This document shows positions 1 through 12,600 of a DNA stretch of 64,000 nucleotides, one piece after another. The notes under the pieces are model-generated. The model had not been told where the DNA came from. It was given only the letters and a program-made list of their open reading frames with translations, and ran no database searches. Each line of letters begins with the position of its first letter. Position 1 is the stretch's first letter. Position numbers and translations under genes: made by a program. This DNA comes from Earliella scabrosa (lineage: Eukaryota; Basidiomycota; Agaricomycetes; Polyporales; Polyporaceae), in NCBI GenBank assembly GCA_022605405.1, contig JABYQQ010000026.1:434001-498000 (forward strand). Reading direction: 5' to 3'.

Positions 1-7
1 TCATCGG

Positions 8-1186
8 GTGGACGTCGCAATGATGGATGACTTCGCCCGCCGTCTACGCAATCTGCCTTTGGCCGACGTCAATTCCTCCGCGACGGCGATCCTCAACCAA
101 ATATCTGCCGCCGTGGAGGAGTGTGCTCCGGGGCTAAGGGTATGGACCGCTAGCATGTTCAAAGTCATCGTGCCAGGCGAAGACGCCTCCCCACCACTCC
201 CTCCACCATCGGGTCCAAGCGCTATTCCAGCATTCACGCATCCGCTGGGACCCCCGGCGATACCCGCTGCAGTCCCCGACGGGCCCCTTGACCGCTTGCT
301 CGCGTTCGCCTTGCATATTCTCCCTATAGCCCGCGATCGCCATCTCTCCTCCCCTTCCCCGCTTCAGCAACGAGTTCTCGATCGTTCAGACCATTACCTC
401 CCTTTCCGCGAACTTGCAAGCTCTCGACAACAGGTGACCGGACCTGGCGGACCATTCCACCCTAGCGTTCGATGTCAATCTGGCGCCTTTCCCAGCTGGC
501 TCATATTCCGCGCTTTAATGTTCGACTCGCCCATTCTCCATGCAGGTCGAACGAGGTGCTATTTCCCCAACGAAGCAGCGTGGAATCGCTTCCTGCTCGA
601 TGAAGATTTCAACGCCAATGATAAGCAGTCTGTCGCCCGGTTCTTCAACGCCTCCTGCTATGGCACCAGGCAACAGCCGCGCACGAAGGGCAACGAGATC
701 GCGCGCACTTATTTCGCCGCCGAGCCGCGGTGGCACGTCCTTCGGGAGAAGTATCGTGGCGGCCCCATTCCCTTCGAGATCTTCTTGAATTGGTCGCGAG
801 GAAAGCACGAGGACGGCCGTTTCTCTAGCGGGAAGGTGCGATACAAGCAGGTGCAGGGGGCGGAGTTTACCCTCGTCGGCAAGCTCACGAGCTACCTCCT
901 CACCGCGGATCTTGTCTATGCGGGCCTGGTTGCGCCGCCCAACGTGGATCAAGTGGCAGCTGTCATCAAAGCAAACGCTCTCGGCTCTTTGAAAGCTCTT
1001 GCATCGTTGAAGCTGGTCGAAAAGAAGACCTCGCGGGAGGAGGTGACCGACGCTTTCCGCTCCGTATACAATCGCTTGGACGGCGGGATCTCAGCAGCGG
1101 ACAAACACTTCATTGTATTTGATGCCATCATGGTCGAACATCTTCTCTGTAAGTACCAGAGGAGTCTCAAGTACGCTCGAGGGTGA
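8..1186 (+). CDS. hypothetical protein, 392 codons, family not recognised
   Basis: An open frame of 392 codons starts at the first in-frame ATG; the window begins seven bases upstream, so the true start may lie outside. The N-terminal third is rich in proline and alanine (residues 60-90). The remainder is a mixed, globular-looking sequence with a basic C-terminal stretch. The frame closes at 1186. A good donor (GTAAGTACC) near 1151 and a possible acceptor near 1244 suggest the last exon may end earlier and the gene close near 1256. It runs convergently into the minus-strand gene that ends at 1315. No signal peptide, membrane segment or known catalytic motif is visible. I do not assign a function. 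Confidence 0.5.
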   Translation: MDVAMMDDFARRLRNLPLADVNSSATAILNQISAAVEECAPGLRVWTASMFKVIVPGEDASPPLPPPSGPSAIPAFTHPLGPPAIPAAVPDGPLDRLLAFALHILPIARDRHLSSPSPLQQRVLDRSDHYLPFRELASSRQQVTGPGGPFHPSVRCQSGAFPSWLIFRALMFDSPILHAGRTRCYFPNEAAWNRFLLDEDFNANDKQSVARFFNASCYGTRQQPRTKGNEIARTYFAAEPRWHVLREKYRGGPIPFEIFLNWSRGKHEDGRFSSGKVRYKQVQGAEFTLVGKLTSYLLTADLVYAGLVAPPNVDQVAAVIKANALGSLKALASLKLVEKKTSREEVTDAFRSVYNRLDGGISAADKHFIVFDAIMVEHLLCKYQRSLKYARG

Positions 1187-1314
1187 TATGAGGGCTCAAT
1201 GATAAGTATTGCGCACATACGATTGTAACGGCTCTATTATGGTAGCTACTACGGGTTAACAAAGTATACGAACGGCGAGTTGACAGATCATCGAGATCAG
1301 CCTTCAAAGGCCCT

Positions 1315-2831
1315 TCACGTCGCGGACGCCATCGGGACGTCGAGGTCGGGCTTCTGGCGTTCTTCCAAGCACAGGCGCTTGAGCTGCGCCTGAGCGCTGC
1401 CGGTGGCCGCGTCGGCCTCTTCCTCTGCGCCGTCCTCGTAACCAACTTTGCGTTTGACCTTCTTCAACGGCGAAGTCGGCTTGCTGCTCAACAGCCAAAT
1501 CGCCGCAGAGTTGTAATCCTGACACGAGCGGGTGAGCATCGTCATCCATCCTATACTGACGTGATCTGGCCCTCACCCGTTCGACGATGCGATCCAGCAA
1601 ACAGATGGAACGGAGCTTCGGAAGAAAGACGTATTCAGATCGTCCGGTCCGCACAGCAACAAAGGCTACTTGGATCTCCACCAGATGAGCCGGCGCCAGA
1701 AGATCCGGCTTGCATCGAACAAATCGTTCTCTGCGCGCCCGGTACGTCAGCGGAGTTGAGAGACTCGAACCCGTACTCACCCTTCAGTATGGGCGTCGCC
1801 GCTCTGTCGTTGCCAGTACTGCACGACGTTCTCCTGGATGTGTACCTCGGTCTGAAGCAGAGGTCGCAGAACATTGAAGGGATCAACGATCTCCCCAAGG
1901 TCGTGCGCAGCCTGGCCTTGAGCGTCCCGCATACTGGTCAAGTAACGATTGGTAGCCGTTAGGGTGAGATTGTACCCGTCTCTCCCCGGCATCCAGTCGC
2001 GCAGTTGACAGCCTAGACGATCGATATGGCGTTTGAACATCTGGTATACGCTCTGAGCACCGCGCACCGCGCAGTCGAAGCGCTCTGCGCCCAGACCGGT
2101 CAGAGTAACCGATTGCCTCAAGTCCAGCATGCGCGATCTCGTCCGAGGGATCCTGGGTTCTTGTTGGCCAAGGGGACGCGTAGTATATGAAAGAGCACTC
2201 ACTGATGCGACCGTAGAGGCGGCAACTGCGCCTCAAGCATATATCCCTGCACTCGAAGTATGACTTCCTCTACTTCGTGTCCGTCGCTTCGAGGGTAGGT
2301 CAAGATTAGCATTCGAGAAGTGAGCGCATCCGTTATCTCTGCAAACGTTGCTGGATCGACGGTCTAATTGCCAACCATCCTTCAGCATCCTGGTCGTAAG
2401 ATCTCAACGGCGTAGGAACTTCACTCACGTCATCAATACTGCTCAACTGCAAGTAAGGCATGCGTTGATCAACGCGATGCTCCATCAGCCTCTCCAGCAA
2501 CCGGCCTGCAACTTCTTAGCAGGGCGCTCTTCGAACACCAGGAGCGACTCTCACTCACGATACTTGGTCGGATCGCTTCGCAGCTGCCTCAGATATGACA
2601 TTGCAGGTTGCCCAGGGCAAAGGCAGGATGGTACGTTGAACTTCTGCGCGTAACGGGGAGTATGGGGAGCAGAGTTGGGGGCTGAACTTGTGATTCTCTC
2701 CGACGGCAGGTATATGCGTCGATCGCTCGCCGGACCTCAACCCAGCGTATCAATGCTGTTGAACTGCCAATGACCTCGATTAGGGTCTGGCCCTCCCCAA
2801 CGGCCTTGGTCCGTGCAACAGAGAACACCAA
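1315..2831 (-). CDS. multi-exon hypothetical protein, family not recognised
   Basis: A minus-strand gene can be threaded from an ATG at 2831 to a stop at 1315 through several short introns. Clear ones include 2515-2558 and others near 2360-2420, 2147-2202, 1737-1780 and 1545-1605, all with GTGAG-type donors and AG acceptors. Joining keeps one frame through segments such as LRSDPTKYQVAGRLLERLME and RSRMLDLRQSVTLTGLGAER. The first intron boundary (2640-2720) is not resolved. The C-terminus is lysine- and acid-rich (KKVKRKVGYEDGAEEEAD), possibly a nuclear localisation tail. No enzymatic motif was recognised. It is convergent with the gene at 8-1186 and lies about 520 bp upstream of, and divergent from, the gene starting at 3353. 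Confidence 0.5.
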
Positions 2832-3254
2832 TCTCTTCGGCTCTATACCTTAGACTGCGCTGAGACCGCTGTTGTGTTGCCGCGTTTTGCGCTTAGCTCG
2901 TAAGCGAAACCATGCGCTGGGTGGGCGGTAAAGGTGAGGGTCGATGCCAGGACCGCTTTGCTCAAACCTCGCTTCCCTATCTCACCCTCCTTCCTCCTGT
3001 TGCGATTGGTTCAACCCTGCACCAACATGAGCATTCGAAGGATTCGCAGCCCTGCCAACGAGGAAATGCGCTGGGTCGATTGGAGTGCTGTTGAGTTCAG
3101 AAGGTACGGGCCTTCGGTTAGTTCGCTTATGGTCGGAGATATCGCTAGTAAAAGCCGGCGTTCCTTGCAACCAGGGTGCGATGAACAGGGCCCAGAGGCG
3201 CAACGTTGCCCCCAAGCTTTGCAAATTCCCGGCCCGGCTGCAGCGGTCTCGCTC

Positions 3255-3263
3255 TATATAAGG
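3255..3263 (+). promoter_or_regulatory. TATA box of the gene starting at 3353
   Basis: The sequence TATATAAGG lies about 95 bp upstream of the ATG at 3353. A pyrimidine-rich stretch follows and runs up to the start codon, a typical basidiomycete core promoter arrangement. Confidence 0.5.
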
Positions 3264-3352
3264 TCGTCCAGGACGCGACCAAGTTCAGAGTTCAACCTTC
3301 GCGCTCTGTGCTCTTTACTTGCTCACTCTTCTCTCTGCCATCTCCTCTCGCA

Positions 3353-6300
3353 ATGCCTCGCGCCCGCGCTGCTTCGTATGCGTTCTTCCCTGGTTGCTGC
3401 CTCAGACTCTGACTCTGCTCTCCCTTGTTAGTCGTAAGGCCACTCCTGCCAAGCCTGCAGTGGCGACCAAGTCTCCCGGCCGGGCTGCCGCCTCTGGTAA
3501 GGTGGCGGGCAGTCGTGCTGCAGCCGCGAAGGCGGTCAAAGCCAGCGCTGCGAAGGCGGCGGCGGTCAAAGGGTGCGTCGTTCTTCTATGCCTTCCTTGT
3601 ATAGTTGACTCATTCTACCTGCAGGAAAGCTGCATCGAAGCAGACCCGTGGTTCCAAGATCAAATCGTAGGCATATTCTTTGTCTCTCCTCTGATATGAC
3701 TTACCGCGTCATTTGCAGCGCCGAGATGGTTGATGACGAGGCTTCCGATGCCTCCGAAACCTCTGATCCTGCCCCGGGCGACGGGGAGGAGAACACGGAG
3801 GAAAGGCTTGGTATCTCGTTGAGGTGCGTCCCTTGGTATCGCCATTCATGTTCAGTTTTTTCATTTGTGCATTCAGCGACGACGACTATGAGATGGCCGA
3901 TGTGGAGGCTGAGGACAGCGGTCCAGAGGTCTCTGATGCTGAGGACGTTCCGGCAACCCCTCGCATCAGCCGGTACGTTCTCCACGAGCCCCAACTCTCG
4001 CATCATCTTGACTCTTGCGCGCAGCCGTAACAAGAACCCCGAGGTCAAGACCGAACCTAGTCCTGGTTCTCCCTCTCCCGTGTACGTGCGTTATCTTCGG
4101 ACTTCTTATGCAAGCATCTCATTTGTCGTGCAGCAAGAAGCCGGCTGCTCGGACTCAGAAAACTCCCAGGAAGACAAACACTCCCGTTAAGAACAACGTC
4201 TCCCAAGTTCGGAAGACCCCGGGTAAACGTGTTAAGCAGTACGTTCTTTTCCATTTCCGATGACGTTTCCGCGATCTCACCGCTCCTAACAGAGAGATCT
4301 CTGACCATGAGACAGACGAGGAACAGTGAGTCGTATTGAATCGGTGGTCGGGCATGCAGGATGTTCACTCGGTTATTGCAGGGTGTCGCCTATGAAGAAG
4401 ACGCGTATGCAGTGAGTGGTGCCACATTCTCGAGCAATGCAAATATTATGCTCATTCTTTCTCAGGGTTGACGATGTTGAAGAGGATGATGACGTTGTCA
4501 TTGTTGAGCAGCCTCGCGGCCGCAAGCAAACTCGGTGAGTAGCTGACGGTCGTTGAAAGTTCCCTGGGCCCATCTAAGTACTAACTGGATGCCTTCAGCG
4601 GTATTCAAGTGACGTCGGGCAAGGTATCCCAGGTGGCTACTGGTGCTGCTGGCACTCGTGGACGGGCTGTTGCCATGACGTCTGCTGCCGCTGGAGTTGC
4701 CAAAGCCAAGACCAAGCCTACTCCCACTCCTCGCAAGCCCGTTAGAGCACCTGAGTAAGCATGCTTTCTGCAGCCCAGTTGTGCTCCGGCTGACCGACCC
4801 GTGACAGCTCTGGCGATCGCTTGTTCAACCCGAACGAGTCCGACATTGACGACGCCACGTAAACATTTTCTCTAGATCTCATTTTCGCACCTTCCTCATT
4901 TGTTACCAGTTACCGTGCTCAGACTGCTCTATTCCGTAAAAACATGTCACCTGCTGATGATTTCGACGATATCCGTGAAGCGTATGTCATTTTTAATAGA
5001 CGTGTGTCCCACCCTCGTTAACGCGTGACATCCAGGTTGGATGAGATCAACGGCAAAGAAAAGTAAGTGAGCTTATGCCATTTAATACTTGGCCCGCTGC
5101 TCATTCCATGCTAGATTGCGTTTCCAGACTCCGGAGGCCCAGATCGTCAAGTCCGACAACACCTCGTCTGGGTAAGCTGCATCTATTGACCATACCTCTG
5201 CACTTTATCGTTGCTGATGTCTCACCTGTAGCAGTCATTCAGAGAATGATGGCATGAAGCAGGAGTCGAGTCCTCACTTGGTATATCCAGGGGACGAGGA
5301 AGGAGACAACCGCCAGGCTCTCGGCTCGCCCTACGCGGGGACTCCTGCCGATGGTCGCAGTTTGGGAGATATCATCCAGAACGGCGTGGTGGTACCTCCA
5401 GGTCTTAGCCTCATCGTGGACCCCTACAATGAGGAGGTGTGCGATGCAGCGCTTCAAACGGATTACTGGACCTTGCCTCCCCTGAAGTGAGTAATCTCTC
5501 TATCGTTGCTTGCTCCCATATACGTACTCAACCTCTCTTTGCAGGCCTCACGAGCCCGACTATGGCAGTCAGGTCTCTCAGCTGGCTACTTGCCAGTTGG
5601 GACCATCAATTTGTTTCCAGAAGAAGTACAATGTCTCCACGATGTAAGTACGTCTCCTGAGCTGGGTTTGGGATGTTGCTGATGTGCTTGCAAACTCGCT
5701 AGCGACATCATCCGTCTTGCTCAGAAGTCGCATGACCCCAGAGATGAGCCCTTCATTATCAATCCTGCTCGCGAGTCTCCGAACCTCGTAACGGCCCACT
5801 ACTTCCCGGGCGCCAAGAACCCCGTTCTGGCGATGCGCAAGCCCTCCGGGTATGAGCGCGTCATCTGTACGGCCCTGGGCCAGGTTCTCGACTGTCGAAT
5901 CGTGACGCCGGCAACTCTGGCGAACCGCGACAAGCCCATCAAGCAACTCGTGCTTGCTCCCTTGAGCGGTGAGATTGACCGAGCGTTGGCCTTCTATGGA
6001 CACGTTTTTGGACATTCCAGCCTTGGCGTTAGCACGTGGTGGGTGGGCCAGGCGGAGCGAATTCACGGCATCTCGTTTCGCACCATGCCCCCCTTCAACA
6101 ACGACAACGTCAACGGTACGTTTTTGAGCCTCTTACTTGTTCACTGGGGTTGATCAAGTGCTAGTGCAACCGCTGCCAGGTATGCGTTTCAAGAAGAACG
6201 CTCAAGGCCATGCTGGCAAAGGTCCAGGCTCCTCCTTTGTGGTCATGCGCGACAAGACCGTCTGGTCTACGGACGACGACAGTAAGCATGCTACTTTGCA

Positions 6301-6597
6301 AGAGGGTCATTGGCTGCTGCTGACTTGCTGCCTTTGTTTCCAGTCCCCATCTGGGATGGACGCAAGTTCTTCCGGCGCGACAAGAAACTAGGTGAAGATA
6401 TGTTCTGTCATGACGTTGTCCCTTCTCTTCCGCGGTTCCCGTATGATCTGGCATACGGCGATGTTGCTCTCGCGTACTACAGCGTCTCTACGTATCCCAT
6501 CACTTCCTCTGGTTCGAACTCTTCGTTCACGAAGGCCACTCAAGGCCTCAGCTTCAACTTGTACGGCGTCCTGCTCATTGCTAGTTTGAACTACTAG
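3353..6597 (+). CDS. multi-exon nuclear-type protein with histone-H1-like N-terminus, family not recognised
   Basis: The start codon at 3353 opens a first exon of only about 20 bases (MPRARAAS), followed by more than a dozen exons with introns near 50 bp; the stop is at 6595-6597. After splicing, the N-terminus is an alanine-, lysine- and proline-rich segment (KATPAKPAVATKSPGRAAAS, AAAAKAVKASAAKAAAVKG) like histone H1 tails. Acidic blocks follow (DDDYEMADVEAEDSGPEVSD; DDVEEDDDVVIVEQPRGR). The C-terminal half (about 5250-6597) is globular, with features such as PIWDGRKFFRRDKKLGEDMF and a closing FNLYGVLLIASLNY. The charged N-terminus suggests a chromatin or DNA contact, but that is inference. 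I recognise no named domain. A TATA box precedes it and the Helitron reading frame begins 330 bp downstream. Confidence 0.6.
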
Positions 6598-6928
6598 AGT
6601 CGCCATTTATCATTCTTCGTTTTGCGCATCTTGTCTTGGCATTCTAACCTTCGCTTTCTTGTTCGTTTACGTTGTCTTCTCTCTTCATACTCCCCCAGTA
6701 GCCCTCGCGCAACGCTCATTATTTATCCGTCCGGCTTGGATACTCTCTGCTACTTAGATCTCGGTAGCTCTGTTACCTGCATATACCCGTAGTATGATGA
6801 ATATCATCAAGTTGACGAGATCGCCACCTGCTCGGCCTTGGGTTCAAACTCGTCCCACAGAACTTCGGCAACTCCGGCCCGGCGGGCAAGTTCGGCGCTG
6901 AACCGCGTGCCCACGGACACGTGATACC

Positions 6929-9457
6929 ATGTTCAACTTTGAGCGTTTGCTCTATTGCTTCAACCGACTTCAACCTGTTGAACATCCTTGCTCGCTGTCT
7001 GGCTTGTCCATGGCTGCCAAATATCTCCTGCTACTAACTGCTGCTGCTGTCTTATTTCATGGGTTGTTTCAACCCAGCATTGGGGAGGAATCCGCCCCTA
7101 CCTCTCTTGTAGTACAGACGAGCGAGACTACGCCTCCCTTGGAGTTATCCTCTGCTGGTTGGGTTCTGGCGGACGCCCTTTATGCAAGTTCCGCGCCCCT
7201 CGAGGGCAAGGCTGTGGCAGACGCCTTCAAAGCAAGTTCTGCGCCCTTCAAGGGCAGGGTATGGCCAGACGCCCTCGAGTCAAGTACTGAGCCGGTTGTG
7301 GATTCCGTAGACCTTGGATACTTGCCCCTGAACCCCCTGGGGTTTTGCGCGGATTTCCTGCATCATTTGCTTATTCTCACTCGCAGATATCTCTTCATTT
7401 CCTATGATAGTTCTGCCGAGTATTGTGGCTTGAATGGTAGCGTTCATGCGGTATTTCAGAATCATATTCGTTCAGTAGCTCTTAGTACTGCTGCAGGAGT
7501 CGGGTGGATGGATGAAACGTACCAACTTGTGAGGGCGGTCAGACTGAAGGAGATTCGCACTTACATGCGGCGACATGATTATGCTGCTCTTCAACATACT
7601 TCCAGACCAACGCGTTCTTTGCGTTGTCGTGCACTAAACAAAGTAGTGCCCAAGTTTGATGACAGGTTTGTTGTGCTGGAGGGTGGTCGTGCTCAAACGA
7701 CATCTCAGAGTAACTGGAGCAAGGTGTGGACGTACGAGGAAATACTTGGCTTTAACGTTGTAGGCACAGTGGACAACCAACATGCGTATCGATATCTGGG
7801 CTATACGTTACGTTCTCTGGTCAACTCTAACACCTCTCACCCCGCTGCAGACATACCTCTATCTAGTCTGTGCGATTCGTTAACTAAGCCGCAATTGATG
7901 GAGATAGCGACTTGCCATAGCATTCAGAAAGTTACTAAACACATCACGAAAGAGGCTCTTGTCAAACAACTAAAAGATCACCAATGCGTCACCTGTCCGA
8001 CATTTCTATCACTTCTTTTGCCGATTGCAAGAGCGCGTACAAACAAAGAACGATATCGCAAATGGAGTGAGAAGTGCGCAAACGCCAGCAATACCTCTCA
8101 AAATGCGAGTGCAGTGCGCCACGGAAATGATATGCTCGGCTCAGAATTGCCTCAGCCAAACGCAACCTTCCCACCTCAACCTGTGGGTGAGTCCCTGCTG
8201 TATGAAACCATTAGGGGCTTTGCGAAAGACATTCAAATCAAAAATTTCATTGAGAGAGGATGTGCGGTATGCGGCCTACTGACTGCAGAATCGCAACTAC
8301 GGTATATTTCTGAGGCCAACGTGAATCTGGACTTGCTCATTTCTCAACATGAGATTACTCGCCAAGAACGAAAGTCTGAAAAAGATCCCATCAGAGAGAT
8401 TTCCGGGCCAGTTCTGTTATCCTCTAGCAATGAGGTATGCGTTAATTGTTTAGAGAGCCTTGAACAAGGTCTACGTCCTCCTGATGCTCTGGCGAATGGT
8501 CTATGGATTGGAGATGTGCCAGAGGAGCTGCAAGGTCTCAGCTGGACAGAGAAAATGTTGATATCTAGAGTCAAACACAATATCTGTATAGTCAAAGTTC
8601 ATGTTTCGGGAATGTCCAAGATGAAAGCCAATGTAGTGACGCACTCTCTACCTATGCCTAAGATATACCAAGCCCTACCTCCCAGTCGTGAAGAGTTGGA
8701 CGAAGTGTTGGCATTTCTGTATATCGGACCGAATGTGCCCACGGAAAAGGAGTATAAAAGAACTCCCATGCTTGTGAGACGTAACAAGGTTGCAAAGGCC
8801 CTGGAATGGTTAAAGCTCAATCATGCAGACTATGCGGATCTAGACATCTCATATTCTAACCTTAGTGAATATCCCGAAGACGAGCCTCCAGTCATAGTAA
8901 ACTACACGCAGAGCAACGAGTCCAATAAAGATCCTGAAGCAACCGCAGTGTATGAAACTGAAGAGGACGAGGGAGCAGAAAAAGGCGATTGTCCGTTCAT
9001 TGTCCACGGGCTGACGGGGGCCAATCTAGAACGTCTGATGAACACGCGCCGTCATGAAGTAACGGCGCGAGCGGTTGACTACTTCAAGTCTGGCGGAAAG
9101 GTTCTAGGTATCGGACAGGCAGAGCATCCTCTGAGCATTTATGATAATCCGCAACTTTATCCTCAAATGTTTCCATGGTTATTCCCTTATGGTCTGGGGG
9201 GTCTGAATAATAGAAGTACTGGTTATAGACCAGTATCTGAAGAGCGAAGGAAACAGCAACTGTTAATGTATCACGACAAACGTTTCCAATTAGAGCCGCT
9301 TTTTCCATTAGTAGCGCTAAATCACGAACAAATCAAAAAGGCCACCTCTGCAGGATACATTCTGGCTGACAAAAGCAAATTCAATGAGATTGCTCAGCGC
9401 ATTAACAATATACACGAGGGGCAATGGCGGATATTCGGGTCCGGAACAGCCCTGTGA
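6929..9457 (+). pseudogene. Helitron protein, N-terminal portion (DUF6570-like), cut off by the MITE insertion
   Basis: This frame of 842 codons ends at a TGA that lies inside the inserted MITE; the true Helitron sequence stops near codon 836. ATGs at 6929 and 7010 are both possible starts. From the second, the protein begins with a hydrophobic leader (MAAKYLLLLTAAAVLFHGLF) that is odd for a transposase and may be captured host sequence. Residues about 78-120 contain a 17-residue repeat (ADALYASSAPLEGKA and variants). Cysteine pairs CAVC (around 447) and CVNC (around 505) are followed by PPDALANGLWIGDVPEELQG, which is characteristic of DUF6570, known from fungal Helitrons. The end (HPLSIYDNPQLYPQMFPWLF) is the start of the Helitron_like_N region that continues after the MITE. 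Confidence 0.8.
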
Positions 9458-9676
9458 AATGACCGTGACTGGACTCCTGTCACGGTCCTGTCTACATGGC
9501 TGGTTCAGGTCCCGAACTTGGCTGACGTAACGTTAAGGCCCAGTACTAATGGGCATTCAACCCGTACTTATTGAGAGTAAGTCTTACGTAATGCCTTTTC
9601 CGGACCTGAACCAGCCTTGTAACTAGGACCGTGACAGGAGTACAATTCCGGTCATTTTACAAGGCTGTTCCGGACC
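9438..9676. mobile_element. 239-bp MITE with about 75-bp terminal inverted repeats inside the Helitron gene
   Basis: The segment starts GGTCCGGAACAGCC and ends with the exact inverse GGCTGTTCCGGACC. The inverted similarity extends about 75 bp inward on each side, with both arms containing ACTCCTGTCACGGTCCT and GGCTGGTTCAGGTCC, so the element is a near-palindrome with a short unique centre. It has no coding capacity. The flanks carry ATATTCGG (9431-9438) and ACATTCGG (9680-9687), a 7/8-matching direct repeat that may derive from a target duplication; the right copy begins three bases beyond the inverted repeat. Removing one repeat copy plus the element restores the Helitron sequence to within a one-base frame offset. 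The superfamily is not identified. Confidence 0.85.
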
Positions 9677-9689
9677 ATAACATTCGGCA

Positions 9690-12600
9690 TTGCCCCTCGT
9701 GATAGACTCTGAAGTTCTGTCCAGTATAGTTGAAAGACTCAAACAAGGTCCAGTCAAACCAGAAACTGAGGCAGAAAAGGCTTGTTTCAAATTGCTTAAT
9801 GATTTGGACCACGTTAACTACAAGGTTCAGGGCTCTATCACTAGTAAGAAATATATGCGCAATGAAATATGGTCATTGGTGTCATATCTTGGAGCTCCCT
9901 CCTGGTTTATCACCTTTGCCCCAGCAGATGTAAAGCACCCCTTGGCGTTGTATATGGCAGATACTGAGCAAACATTGGTTCCCAAATTCCGTGTCCCGGA
10001 GGAACGAATGAATCTCATTGCAAACAATCCAGTTGCAGGGGCACGTTTCTTTAAGGTGATGGTTGACTTATTTATAAAACATGTACTAGGGGTTGGCTTG
10101 AACCGGAGAGGGCTGTATGGAGAAACCTCAGGCTACTATGGAACAGTAGAACAACAGGGGCGCCTGACGTTACATCTACACATGTTACTTTGGATCAAAC
10201 ACTCCTTGACTCCACAAGAAGTTCGAGATCGCATAATGGATCCAACTTCAGATTTCCAAAAAGCAATGGTTGAGTATCTTGAGAGTGCACACCAGGGTGA
10301 GTTTTTGAGTGGAGATATGGCCTCAGTTGCAGCTGAAATTAAGAAACAGGAATCCAATCCTTTTCGTGTTCCTCCCACTGAGACGTTACCAGAAGTTCCT
10401 CCAGTCAAATGTGGACATGAACCACGATCAGCCTGTAAGCAATGCAGCGATTATGCAGCTTGGTGGACGCGGTATCAAAAAGAGGTTGATGAAATACTGT
10501 ATCTATCCAATGTACACCGCTGCGTGACACGCAGCAAAAATGGCAAAGTGCCCAAGGGGGCACAAAAGACAGGCATGCAGGAGGTTGACAATCGTGGATG
10601 CACGGATCCAGCAACGGGGGTTTGTAAGGCTAGATTTCCCCGGGAGACATACACCGCTACTCAGGTTGATCCTGAGTCTGGGGCACTTGTCATGAAAAAA
10701 GGTGAAGCTTGGCTTAATACATTCACTCCAGCTGTGTCATATTTGTTGAGATGTAATCATGATGTTACAAGTCTTCTGTCCGGTACCGCTATCAAATCAG
10801 TAATTGCCTATGTGGCTGATTATATTACTAAGACTCCATTGAAAACTCACGTCATGTTTCAATCTATACAGAAGGTATTTGAGCGCAATAGCCAACTGTT
10901 GGGGCAATCCAAAAACAACAAAGGGGCTGCGCGAAGCATCATTACCAAAATAGTAAATGCATTAACCGCTGCATCGGAAATTGGAGGCCCGATGGCATCC
11001 ATGTATTTGCTTAAACATCCAGATCATTATACCAACTATGAATTTCGCCCTTGTTACTGGAGAGGATATGTATTTGAAGTGATGCAAGCCTGGGATGATT
11101 CTAAAAACATTGCAGAACAAGGAAAGTCAACAGTTGTGGTGACTCTTAATACAGATGCCGACGGAAATGAAAAATCCATTGTACCTCTTTCTCCAGTGCT
11201 TGATTACATGTACCGTCCACCAGAGTTAGAGAATGTATGCGTATATGACTTTGTTCGCTTGTATCATAAGCGGCAAATTCCCAAGCGCCGCCGAGCTCAT
11301 GTGAAACCTCAGAAGTTCCACGATGTCATTTATGAATCAGATTTTGAGAACGACTATGATGTGGATGAGGATGTGCCTACAGCATCACAGAAAAAGAATG
11401 TTGAGAGGAGACCACAAGAGGCGGGGAACTTTGCTAGATATGGGGGTGGGCATCCTCTGGCTCAAGAAGAGGAGGAATCAGATGATGAGTTATTGTTAAC
11501 CTCTAAGTCTCGTGCCCAATATGAGGAAGAGGAGGACGCTGAACCAAGACAAAGGAAAGGACCGTCATACTTTCTATTTCATGCAAACCATCCACAATCA
11601 AAAACACATGAAGTATGCTTGGTGAATGAAGAAGCTGCCCTGGTGCCCAACTTCATTGGAGGTTCTTTGCCCAGAAAAGATGCAGGGAGTAGAGAGGAGT
11701 ACTGCATGACCATGCTTACACTTTTCAAACCCTGGCGGTCAGGCAAAGACTTGCGTCCTAATGTTGAGACGATGTGGAATGATGTATTTGCCAATTATCA
11801 ATTTACATCGCGGCAAGAGGAAATTATGAGATTTTTTCACATTAGATATGAATGCAATGATGCCCGTGATGACTTTGCTTCACAACGCAAACAAATGACT
11901 GGCAGTCATAAATATCCCATACACTTAGATAACGATGATATGAACGAGTTTGATGCTCAGAATGTTCTTTTTGAATATGGAGCAACACAGGAAAACATGA
12001 CTGATGAAATGGTAAAAGGTGAAGACTGGAAGACCAAGAGTAGAGCAGAAATACTGCGACTTGGACGAAATGAAACTGCAGAAATGATTATGAGAAGTTC
12101 AGGTTGGTTAGATCAACTTCAAGGGAACGGCTCAGGAAATGCATCCACTCTGCCTAATCAAATCCACATGCCCCATGCTCCAGAGGGAGGAACATCCTGG
12201 AAAACTCTATTGGAGGACAAACGACAAGAAATCCTGGATGCAAGAGATGCGCAAGCACAAGCAGGAACAGCAAAGAAAAAACAAACACAATTAGAAGTTA
12301 ATGATGAGATTAACAAAGTTAAACTAGTAGACAAGAAATATTTCATGCATAAGGACTTTGATATCAAAAATCCCGAGGCGAAGGCTCTGATTGAAAATAC
12401 AGTAATCAAGTTCACCTTGAATGAGGCCCAAGAAAGGGCATTCAGAATCGTGGCTCATCATGCAGTGGAGTCATGCGGCGAGCACCTCAAGATGTATCTT
12501 GGGGGAATGGCCGGAACTGGCAAATCTCAGGTAATCAAGGCGCTCACGTACTTCTTCGCTGAGAGGCAAGAAAGTTACAGATTTATGTGCATGGCTCCTA

